The notes under the pieces: model-generated | What the model was told of the DNA's origin: nothing | What the model saw: the letters and a program-made list of their open reading frames with translations, nothing else | Database searches by the model: none | In this document: in pieces, positions 17,394-24,016 of the stretch | Position numbering within the stretch: the first letter of the stretch is position 1 | Layout of the letters: each line of letters starts with the position of its first letter | Program-made: the position numbers and the translations under genes | Assembly: GCA_046520405.1 (NCBI GenBank) | Contig: JBKGHI010000123.1 | Coordinates: 1 to 24,016, forward strand | Direction: 5' to 3' | Length of the DNA stretch: 24,016 nucleotides | From: Myxococcus sp046520405 | GTDB taxonomy: Bacteria > Myxococcota > Myxococcia > Myxococcales > Myxococcaceae

Positions 17394-20300
17394 ATGCCGA
17401 CCTACCCCTCCACACCCCGTGAGGCGTTTCACCTGCTGCGCGCGCTGTCCGAGGACCTGTCCCACGTGGACCGACGGCCGCGCGCGTTGACCGAGCTCCG
17501 CGAGCTGGCGGAGTTGTCGCGGCACCAACCGGAGACGGCGCCGCTGCGGCTGGTGTCGGTGACGGTGTCGGTGGGCGCCTCCCAGGAGCGGCTGGAGCTG
17601 TTCCTGCTGCCGTCCATCTTCGCCCCCGAGGCGTGGGCCTATACCTTCCTGGAAGGCCTGCTGAGCGTCCCGCTGGATGAGTATGCGGGGAAGCGGCTCG
17701 TCGAGGTGGGCGCGGGCTCGGGATGGATTTGCATCGCGCTGGCGAAGTTCACCCGGCTGGCGCACGTGCATGGCGCGGACCTCAATCCGCACTCACCCGT
17801 GGTGGCGCGCTGCAACGCGTGGCTCAACGGAGACGAGGCGCTGGCATCGCGCCTGTCCTTCGGGGAGAGCGACCTGTTGCGCGGGATACCTTCGGATGCC
17901 CCGTGGGACTTCGGGGTGGGCTGCATTCCGCAGGTCCTCCGGGGTGAAGAGGATTTGCCCTCCGAGCTGTCCCAGGCGGACGAGCAGGCGCTCCATGACT
18001 TGTCCAACTACTGCACGCTGCAGAACGTCTACGAGGACCACTTCGGGCTCGGGCTCATCGCGCGGCTGTTGGATGAAGCGCCGGAGCGGCTGTCTCCCAC
18101 CGGACGGCTGCTGCTCAACCTCGCGGGCCGGCCGGGCCGCGTCATCATCGAGCGGATGTTCACCCGTCGCGGTTTCGACACGCACGTGCGCGTGGCCCGC
18201 AGGGTGATGCAGGCGGCGGACACGGACATCCGTCCCCTGGTGGCGCTGGAGCAGCGCACCGGCCGCGAGTTCGAGTTCTTCATGGAGGCCCGCAGCCCGG
18301 AGCCGCTGCGCGCGGCCACCGCGCTGGGCTGGCTCCAGGCCGGTCACCCGGTGTGGCACGAGGTGGCGGTGTGGGAGGCGCGTCTGGCCTTGCCGCGCGA
18401 GACTCTGGCGCTGCGGGCCGCGCTGCGCGAGCTGGGCGCCTCGGCGTTGCAGGAAGAGCTGGACCTGGGCGCGGCGTCGGCGGAGCAACTGGGCTTCGTG
18501 GCGGACCTGGCGGCGCGCATGGCGAAGGGCCCGCTGATGCCCTACGCGCACGAGGCGGGCGACGCGTCCTTCCGCCGGCAGGTGGTGCGCTACCTGGACC
18601 GGTACTTCGCGCTGCGGCTGACGGAGGACGAGGTCTTCGTCGCGCCGGAGCGCGAGCAGGCGGTGTACTCGCTGCTGATGGCCACCTGCGACGTGGGTGA
18701 CGAGGTGCTGGTGTCGCGCAACCTCCAGCCGCTCTACGCGCGTGCGCTGGAGAAGGCGGGGGTGCGGGCCACGGTGACGCACACCTCGCTGGCGGAGATT
18801 CGCCGGCTCTTGTCCGCGTTCAACGTGAAGATGGTGCTGCTCACGGTGGAGAAGGGGGAGCGCACCAACCTGTCCGTGCTGCGCGACATCGTCGCGGAGG
18901 CGGCGCGCCGTGGCATCTGGGTGGTGTTGGACGAAAGCGCCTTCTTCAACATCACCGGCGGCGTGGAGCCGCACACGCTCTTCGAGTTCCTGGCGCGCGA
19001 GGCCCACGCCCCCAACCTGGTGGTGCTCTATGGCCTCATCAAGAACGCGGTGTGGCCGGACCTGGAGCTGACGCTGCTGATGCCCGTGCCGCAGCCGCTG
19101 CGGGGCGACCTGGAGGCCGCGGCGGAAGTGACGTACTCGCGCATCAGCACCCTGGCGCAGGCGTTCTACGAGCGCACCTTCTCCGACCTGCTGTCGTTCC
19201 GCATCTCCTTCGCGGAGCCGGAGGCGCCGGCGCCGCGCAGGCCGCCGGTGGTGGCGCTGCCCCGCTCGCGGAGGATGGAGCGGTTGATGACCTTCCCCGC
19301 CTTCGCGCCCAAGGTGTTCCGGGAGGACGACGCGGAGCTGGTGCGCCTGGACTACGGCGAGAACGAGGGGCCGCTGCCGCCGCCGTTGGTGGAGGGCCTC
19401 ATCGCCGCCGGTGTCGCGCCTCGCGAGCCCGCGGCGCAGACGGGACTGGCGGAGGCCGTGTCCGCCTTCCTGTTGGAGTCGCGCGCGGTGCGGTACGCGC
19501 CCGAGGAGATGGCGGTGGCGCCGGGCGTCTGGCCGCTCATCCACCACCTGGGCGTGGCGCTGCGCCAGCGGCTGGGCCGCGCGCCCCGCGTCTACGTGAC
19601 GACGCCCTGCTACGGCGTGCTGCCGCCGACCTTCGTCTCCGCGGGATGTGACGTGGAGCAGGGGCCGCTGTCGGGCCTGCTGGCACGGCGGGGGCAGGGG
19701 GGCGGCGCGCCGGATGCCGTCGTCGTCTCGCAGCCGTCGAACCCCTCGGGCGTCTACCTGGCCCGCGAGGAGCTGGTGGCCCTGGCCACCTATGTGGTGG
19801 AGCAGCGCTGCCTCCTGGTGTCGGACGAAATCTTCGGCCTGGTGAACCTCACCAGCCCCACGGCGGAGACGGTGCCCAGCCCGGTGACGTTGGAAGGCGC
19901 GGTGCCCGGCATCGGCGCCCGCACGGTGGTGCTGGGGGGCTTGTCCAAGGAGTTCGCGGCCGGAGGGCTCCGCGTGGGGTGGCTCGCCACGAAGGACCGG
20001 GCGCTGGCCGCGGCGGTGCGTGACAGCGGCCCTGGCGTGCTGCATCTGATGACGGCGCGCGCGGCGGCGTACCTCTATGCGGCGTATGCCCGCAGCCCGG
20101 ATGGGCAGTTGCTGTACCCCGCACGGCACCGCGCCCTGCGGGCCTTCCTGGTGAAGATGCGGCGGGAGCTGGCGGAGAAGCGCGAGCTGCTCGCCGAGGC
20201 GTTGCCGGGGGATGGCCGCTCGGACGCCGGTGACGCGGGGGGACTCTTCCTGTCACCCCGGATGACGGCCTGGTTGGGGCAGGAGGTGGACGGGGTGCGA

Positions 20301-20489
20301 CTGACGCCGGAGAACCTGCCTCGCGTGGTGTACGAGCACACACACGTCGTCCTGAACGGGGGCCCGTGGTGTGGTGACCCGGAGCGGGTGCGAGCCGTGT
20401 TCTCGATTCCCCGGGCCGCGCTGCTCCGGGCGCGCGAGCAGTTGCTGCGCTTTGGCGCGAAGCTGCGCGAGGGCCAGCCCAAGGCCTGA
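17394..20489 (+). CDS. Plant-type methionine S-methyltransferase-like protein (methyltransferase plus two PLP aminotransferase-fold domains)
   Basis: A 1031-residue three-part protein. Residues about 65-300 form a SAM methyltransferase with motif I VEVGAGSGWI (103-112), then GADLNPHSPV, VGCIPQVL (175-182), LSNYCTLQNVYEDHFGLGLI (203-222), GRPGRV and VMQAADTDI. These last motifs match plant methionine S-methyltransferase, from memory. Residues about 375-605 form a first aminotransferase-like domain with LDES (D513) and YGLIKN (K550). Residues about 645-1020 form a second, more canonical PLP domain with SQPSNPSG (N783), SDEIFG (D811), GGLSKEF (K852) and a C-terminal SIPRA (R1007). Plant enzymes share this MT-AT-AT order; the plant aminotransferase region is thought to be non-catalytic or regulatory. 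Likely product: S-methylmethionine from methionine and SAM, but the substrate is inferred. A 243-bp gap precedes it and a hairpin follows it. Confidence 0.85.
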   Translation: MPTYPSTPREAFHLLRALSEDLSHVDRRPRALTELRELAELSRHQPETAPLRLVSVTVSVGASQERLELFLLPSIFAPEAWAYTFLEGLLSVPLDEYAGKRLVEVGAGSGWICIALAKFTRLAHVHGADLNPHSPVVARCNAWLNGDEALASRLSFGESDLLRGIPSDAPWDFGVGCIPQVLRGEEDLPSELSQADEQALHDLSNYCTLQNVYEDHFGLGLIARLLDEAPERLSPTGRLLLNLAGRPGRVIIERMFTRRGFDTHVRVARRVMQAADTDIRPLVALEQRTGREFEFFMEARSPEPLRAATALGWLQAGHPVWHEVAVWEARLALPRETLALRAALRELGASALQEELDLGAASAEQLGFVADLAARMAKGPLMPYAHEAGDASFRRQVVRYLDRYFALRLTEDEVFVAPEREQAVYSLLMATCDVGDEVLVSRNLQPLYARALEKAGVRATVTHTSLAEIRRLLSAFNVKMVLLTVEKGERTNLSVLRDIVAEAARRGIWVVLDESAFFNITGGVEPHTLFEFLAREAHAPNLVVLYGLIKNAVWPDLELTLLMPVPQPLRGDLEAAAEVTYSRISTLAQAFYERTFSDLLSFRISFAEPEAPAPRRPPVVALPRSRRMERLMTFPAFAPKVFREDDAELVRLDYGENEGPLPPPLVEGLIAAGVAPREPAAQTGLAEAVSAFLLESRAVRYAPEEMAVAPGVWPLIHHLGVALRQRLGRAPRVYVTTPCYGVLPPTFVSAGCDVEQGPLSGLLARRGQGGGAPDAVVVSQPSNPSGVYLAREELVALATYVVEQRCLLVSDEIFGLVNLTSPTAETVPSPVTLEGAVPGIGARTVVLGGLSKEFAAGGLRVGWLATKDRALAAAVRDSGPGVLHLMTARAAAYLYAAYARSPDGQLLYPARHRALRAFLVKMRRELAEKRELLAEALPGDGRSDAGDAGGLFLSPRMTAWLGQEVDGVRLTPENLPRVVYEHTHVVLNGGPWCGDPERVRAVFSIPRAALLRAREQLLRFGAKLREGQPKA

Positions 20490-20535
20490 GCCCGCATGGC
20501 ACTGTCCGGGGCCGAGCGCTGACCCACGACTGAAA

Positions 20536-20566
20536 GGCGGGTCGCGAGGGGCTGTGCGCGCCCGCC
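20536..20566 (+). terminator. Hairpin after the methyltransferase fusion gene
   Basis: GGCGGGTCGCG at 20536-20546 pairs with CGCGCCCGCC at 20557-20566, with one bulged T and a 10-base loop. It lies 47 bp after the stop and before the ABC ATPase gene. A/T-rich ACAATTCC follows, though not a clear U-tract, so it is terminator-like only. Confidence 0.45.
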
Positions 20567-20612
20567 ACAATTCCGTCCCCGGGCAGCGTTCCCGGTACCT
20601 TGGGGGCGTGGG

Positions 20613-21407
20613 ATGGCCGAGCCGGCGCAGCGCAATGCCATCGAGTTGGAGAACGTCCACAAGTCCTTCGGCACGCAGCACGTGCTGCGGGGGGTGAATC
20701 TGGTGGTGCCCACGGGCACCACGTGCGTGCTGCTGGGCGTGTCGGGCTCCGGGAAGACGGTGCTGATGAAGCACCTGGATGGCCTGCTGCGCCCGGACCG
20801 CGGCACGGTGCGCGTGGACGGCGAGGAGCTGGCCTGGCTGGACGCGGCGGGGATGGAGCGCGTGCGCCGCAAGCTGGGCATCCTCTTCCAGGGCGGCGCC
20901 CTCTTCGACTCGCTCACCGTCGAGGACAACGTCGCCTTCCCACTCCGCGAGCGGCTCCACCTGGTGGAGAGCGAGGTGCGTGAGCGCGTGCAGCGCGTGC
21001 TGGCGCTGGTGGATTTGGAGGACGCGGCGAAGCTGCGTCCCGGCGAGCTGTCCGGCGGCATGCTCAAGCGCGCCGCCTTTGCCCGCGCGGTGGTGCTGGA
21101 GCCGAAAATCCTCCTTTATGACGACCCCACCGCGGGTCTGGATCCGCTGCGGACCCAGTCCGTGGTGGACGTCATCCTCACCGGCAAGCACCGGCTCCAG
21201 GCCTCGGCGCTCGTCATCACCCCGGACGTGGCCTCCGCCTTCCAGGTGGCTGACAGCCTGGCGCTGCTCCATGAAGGGCGCATCATCGAACACGCCGCGC
21301 CAGAGGCCTTCCGCCAGTCCCAGCACCCCGCCGTTCAAGCCTTCCTCCATGACTGGCTGTCGCGCCGCGCCCGCGCCTCCGCGCAGCCTCCTGCGTTACC
21401 GCACTGA
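20613..21407 (+). CDS. MlaF-like ABC transporter ATP-binding protein with altered catalytic residues
   Basis: A 264-residue nucleotide-binding subunit of the Mla/Mce-type lipid-transport ATPases. It has Walker A GVSGSGKT (42-49), Q-loop LFQGGALFDSLTV (Q93), and the signature LSGGMLKRAAFARAV (146-160). The Walker B region reads ILLYDDPTAGLDP (D170, D171), with Asp where most family members have the catalytic Glu. The H-loop position reads VITPDVASAF (P204) instead of VTHDM, so the switch His is missing. No permease (MlaE) or MCE-domain (MlaD) gene is next to it, so the partners must be elsewhere. Reduced or absent ATP hydrolysis is predicted. The gene is in the same direction as its neighbours, 123 bp after the methyltransferase fusion and 145 bp before the PRMT-like gene. 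Confidence 0.92.
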   Translation: MAEPAQRNAIELENVHKSFGTQHVLRGVNLVVPTGTTCVLLGVSGSGKTVLMKHLDGLLRPDRGTVRVDGEELAWLDAAGMERVRRKLGILFQGGALFDSLTVEDNVAFPLRERLHLVESEVRERVQRVLALVDLEDAAKLRPGELSGGMLKRAAFARAVVLEPKILLYDDPTAGLDPLRTQSVVDVILTGKHRLQASALVITPDVASAFQVADSLALLHEGRIIEHAAPEAFRQSQHPAVQAFLHDWLSRRARASAQPPALPH

Positions 21408-21552
21408 GCGGTGGGCTGTTCACCCAGGGACACTCATCCTGTCCCGCCGCTGGATGGTGCTGAACCTGTAAGTCATTCAATCTATGAAATCCCGGTATCT
21501 TGTCCTGCCGGGAACGCCGACCGACGGACCCACGCATCCGGGGGGATGCTGC

Positions 21553-22548
21553 ATGCCCAATCTGCTCGACATGCCTCGCCAGGCATTGATGGACCTGCGT
21601 TCACGGCTCAGCCACTCCACGCTCGTGTCCCAGTTGTCACGCAATGTGGTGCCGGACAGCCTGTCTCTCTCCAGTCCCGCGCCGCAGGACTCCGCGCTCG
21701 CCGACCCGGAGCGGGTGGAGGCCTGGCGCAGGGCCTGCGAGCGCTACGTGCGGCCGGGACAGGTCGTCATGGATGCGTGCACCGGCACGGGCCTGCGCAC
21801 CTTCCTGGCCGCCAGCCGTCATCCGAAGAAGCTGTACGCGGTGGATGGCTCCCGGCTGCTGGACACGGCGCAGTGGGTGGCGCGGCGCAACGGCCTGGAG
21901 AACATCGACTTCGTGCGCGCGCAGCCCTGGCAGTTCCAGATGCCGGAGAAGGTGGACGTGCTGCTGCATGAGCTCTTGGGCGACGCCCTGTTCGACGCGG
22001 GGCTCGTGCCGCGCATCCTGGACCTGCGAAACCGGGTGCTGAAGCCGGGGGGCCGCATCCTCCCCAACCGCTTCGAGGTCTTCGTGGAGCCGGTGCAGCT
22101 TCGGGACGAGGCGTGCATCCCCTTCATCTGGAGCCAGCGCTTCCCCAGCGTGGACTACAGTTGCTTGCAGACGCTGCGCGAGGCGATGAACCCGTCGTAC
22201 TTCACGCGCGTCATCCGCTCCTACGAAGTGGACCACCTGCTGTGTGACCCGGAGCCTGCCTTCGCCTTCGATTTGGAGACGATGGTGGCGGACGGCCTGC
22301 CGCACCGCGTGCGCTACTCGCGGCCGGTGGTGGATGAAGGCCGCGTGGATGGCTTCTGCCTCTTCTACAAGGTGGCCTTCGACGCGGAGCTGTCCTTCAA
22401 CGTGTCGCCGCTGCGGGGGCAGAACCACGCGGGGATGATGCTCCTGCGAGTGGACTCGCGGGAGTTCGAGCGCTTCGACACGCTGTCCTTCGAACTGGAG
22501 CTGGTGGAGCCCGCCGACGTGCGCACCTGGCGCTGGCAGTTCACCTGA
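21553..22548 (+). CDS. PRMT-like SAM-dependent methyltransferase
   Basis: A 331-residue protein. The ATG at 21553 has a GGGGGA seven bases upstream; an open frame from 21484 lacks such a site. Residues about 70-175 form a class I SAM fold with motif I VMDACTGTGLRTFLAA (72-87), then LYAVDGSRLL and VDVLLHELLGDALFDAG. The pattern of a methyltransferase core followed by a long beta-rich domain (GGRILPNRFEVFVEPVQLRD and onwards) is that of protein arginine methyltransferases. The double-E loop is altered: the first Glu is present (HELLGD) but the usual second Glu of the loop is not visible. The substrate could be a protein, or another nucleophile such as a small molecule. The final residues RTWRWQF resemble the C-terminal beta-barrel edge of the family. 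Confidence 0.75.
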   Translation: MPNLLDMPRQALMDLRSRLSHSTLVSQLSRNVVPDSLSLSSPAPQDSALADPERVEAWRRACERYVRPGQVVMDACTGTGLRTFLAASRHPKKLYAVDGSRLLDTAQWVARRNGLENIDFVRAQPWQFQMPEKVDVLLHELLGDALFDAGLVPRILDLRNRVLKPGGRILPNRFEVFVEPVQLRDEACIPFIWSQRFPSVDYSCLQTLREAMNPSYFTRVIRSYEVDHLLCDPEPAFAFDLETMVADGLPHRVRYSRPVVDEGRVDGFCLFYKVAFDAELSFNVSPLRGQNHAGMMLLRVDSREFERFDTLSFELELVEPADVRTWRWQFT

Positions 22549-22642
22549 GAGCAGTGCCTCGCCCGCAGTGCTGGCGGGTGGACAGCTCCCGCCACCGGGA
22601 GGGTCCGCGGACGAAGAGGGCGTGGCTAGCTTGCGCCGAGGC

Positions 22643-23449
22643 ATGCCCTCTTCCCGACTCCTCGTCCTGTTCCTGGCGCTGGGCGCCGCGCTGCCGTCCG
22701 CCGCCCAGACGTCCTCGTCGCAGCGTCCGCGCACCGTGGCGGGCGTGTGCGGCGCCACCAACTGGGCCTGCGTGGCCGAGTGCATCGACGCCGAGTGCGT
22801 CGACACCTGCATGCGTCAGGACTGTGAGCAGGCGCTGGAGCGGCTCAAGGCCTGTACCCAGCGCGCGGGCTGCGCGCCGAACGACGCGCAGTGTGGCCCC
22901 CGGGCGTGCCAGCCCGTCTGCCAGCGCTCCTTCGAGCCCGCCCCACCCAGTCCCGAGAAGGAAGTCCCCGCGCCGTGCGAGGGCGTGACGGCCCAGGGCG
23001 CGCCGCCGCCCAGGGCGCTGGTGGGGACGTGGACGCTGGTGGCCGCCAGCCTTCCGGAGGAAGAGGAGGTCCGGGAGGAGCGCATCGAGGCCCAGCCGCG
23101 CTCGGACTACGCGCGCTCGTTGCAGGTGACGCCGTCGGGCTGCTTCGTGCTGCGCACCTCGTTGGAGGCCGCGACGCTGGGGCAGGGCAATTCGTTGGTG
23201 GTCCGCGCCTGGGGCACGCTGGAAACGTCAGGCAAGGACCGGGTGCGGCTGCGCACGCGGGACGGACAGGCGGTGGGCCCGGTGTGTGGTGACAAGCGCG
23301 TGATTCCCCTGACGGGACCGAAGCTGAAGTTCAAGGGCGGCGCCTATGTGTGGGATTTGGAGGAGGGCGTCCTGACGCTCATGGTGGACGACAAGACGAA
23401 GCAGACCTTCCAGTTCGAACGGGCCACCCCGGAGGCCGGAAAGAAGTAG
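22643..23449 (+). CDS. Secreted cysteine-rich protein with beta-rich C-terminal domain
   Basis: A 268-residue protein with a signal peptide (LLVLFLALGAALPSAAQ) after the ATG at 22643; an in-frame start at 22568 would delay the signal. The first mature part has many cysteines in a helical arrangement (CGATNWACVAECIDAECVDT, then CMRQDCEQ and CGPRACQPVC). A Pro-rich linker separates it from a beta-rich C-terminal domain (LVGTWTLVAASLP, then SLQVTPSGCFVLRTS and AYVWDLEEGVLTLMVD), which looks lipocalin-like by strand pattern. It is probably periplasmic or extracellular. I do not recognise a specific family. The next gene starts 28 bp downstream, so cotranscription is possible, but no functional link is evident. 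Confidence 0.8.
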   Translation: MPSSRLLVLFLALGAALPSAAQTSSSQRPRTVAGVCGATNWACVAECIDAECVDTCMRQDCEQALERLKACTQRAGCAPNDAQCGPRACQPVCQRSFEPAPPSPEKEVPAPCEGVTAQGAPPPRALVGTWTLVAASLPEEEEVREERIEAQPRSDYARSLQVTPSGCFVLRTSLEAATLGQGNSLVVRAWGTLETSGKDRVRLRTRDGQAVGPVCGDKRVIPLTGPKLKFKGGAYVWDLEEGVLTLMVDDKTKQTFQFERATPEAGKK

Positions 23450-23477
23450 AACGGCCTCCACCGGGAGGTCGTGAGGC

Positions 23478-24016
23478 ATGGCGGCGCAGGAGCGGATGTC
23501 GAGCGTGGATGCGCTGTGGTTCCACATGGAGGAACCCGCCAACCTGATGATGATTACCGCCGTGCTCTGGTTCGAGGGCCGGCTGGACTTCGAACGGTTG
23601 AAGGCCGTGGTGCGGGAGCGGCTGGTGGAGCGCTACCCCCGCTTCCGCCAGCGCGCGGTGGCCGGACTCGTGGGGCTGCCGCACTGGGAAGACGTCCCGG
23701 AGCTCGACCTGGACGCGCACCTGTCGCGGCTCGACGTGCCTCCGCCCGGAGACCGCGCGGTGTTGGAGTCCCTGGTGGGGCAGTGGATGAGCACGCCCCT
23801 GGAGCGCTCCCGGCCGCTGTGGCAGTTCCACGTGATGTCGGCGGCGGACGGGCGCGACGTGCTGCTGGCGCGGCTGCACCATTGCCTCGCGGACGGCATG
23901 GCCCTGGCTCGGGTGCTGCTGACGCTGACCGACGGGGCGGAGGCGGAGATGGCCGCCGAGCCGCCCGCGTCGCCGCCTCGGCCCGCTCCGGCGGACTGGC
24001 GAGCTGGGTGCGCGGC
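23478..24016 (+). CDS. Wax ester synthase / diacylglycerol acyltransferase family protein, N-terminal part
   Basis: The first 179 codons are present and the gene runs off the right edge. GGGAGG and a nearer GAGG precede the ATG at 23478. The start (MSSVDALWFHMEEPANLMMI) and the active-site motif HHCLADG (H134, H135, D139, G140) match the WS/DGAT condensation-domain family, whose HHxxxDG motif supplies the catalytic His. Between them, FRQRAVAGLVGLPHWE and the PLERSRPLWQFHV segment are in the usual order. Such enzymes make wax esters or triacylglycerol from fatty acyl-CoA; myxobacteria build lipid bodies during development, so storage-lipid synthesis is a reasonable role. The gene lies 28 bp after the secreted cysteine-rich gene. 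Confidence 0.92.
   Translation, partial: MAAQERMSSVDALWFHMEEPANLMMITAVLWFEGRLDFERLKAVVRERLVERYPRFRQRAVAGLVGLPHWEDVPELDLDAHLSRLDVPPPGDRAVLESLVGQWMSTPLERSRPLWQFHVMSAADGRDVLLARLHHCLADGMALARVLLTLTDGAEAEMAAEPPASPPRPAPADWRAGCA

Noticed and set aside
17793..20129. Very long minus-strand open frame opposite the methyltransferase fusion
   Set aside because: It is antisense to a gene with many conserved motifs. Its own product is basic, low in complexity and has no recognisable domain.

Overview
The window is strongly GC-rich, with third codon positions almost always G or C. It looks like a piece of a myxobacterial chromosome of the Myxococcus/Corallococcus type. The best lineage markers are a DUSAM-domain protein, several cysteine-rich secreted proteins and lipoproteins, a wax-ester-synthase/DGAT-like acyltransferase and a propionyl-CoA-carboxylase-type operon. 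No rRNA, tRNA, CRISPR array, insertion sequence or prophage was seen. The content looks chromosomal rather than mobile.

Layout. 1-2600: the start of a GYF_2-like protein, a secreted protein made of four identically spaced six-cysteine modules, a TauE/SafE-type permease and a DUF1877 (YfbM-like) protein. 2684-7803 (minus strand): an acyl-CoA carboxylase operon. In transcription order it holds a Coq4-like protein, a PccB-type carboxyltransferase, an unknown protein, a biotin carboxylase (one frameshift as sequenced) and a biotin carrier protein, with strong hairpins after the carboxyltransferase and after the last gene. 8015-9172: a site-2-protease-like M50 membrane protein with CBS domains. 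9445-10593: a cysteine-rich lipoprotein, a DUSAM protein and a convergent small protein, possibly an effector/partner module. 10634-12612: a rhomboid protease fused to a TPR-like region, carrying three frameshifts at G/C runs. 12771-15172: a BamE-like small protein, a 507-bp gene-free stretch with a perfect palindrome, and a translationally coupled pair (SGNH-hydrolase lipoprotein plus an anchored helical partner). 15229-17150: two minus-strand conserved-looking unknowns. 17394-22548: a 1031-residue methyltransferase plus double PLP-fold protein resembling plant methionine S-methyltransferase, an orphan MlaF-like ABC ATPase with altered catalytic residues, and a PRMT-like methyltransferase. 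22643-24016: a cysteine-rich secreted protein and the start of a WS/DGAT-like acyltransferase.

How the genes fit together. The carboxylase genes supply the biotin carboxylase, biotin carrier and carboxyltransferase parts of one enzyme that makes methylmalonyl-CoA, and probably malonyl-CoA, for lipid synthesis. The acyltransferase at the right edge would use fatty acyl-CoA for storage lipid. The most unusual item is the methionine S-methyltransferase-like protein at 17394-20489. Four single-base indels, all at G/C runs, break two otherwise well-conserved genes. They suggest homopolymer errors in the sequence, although real decay or phase variation cannot be excluded from sequence alone.
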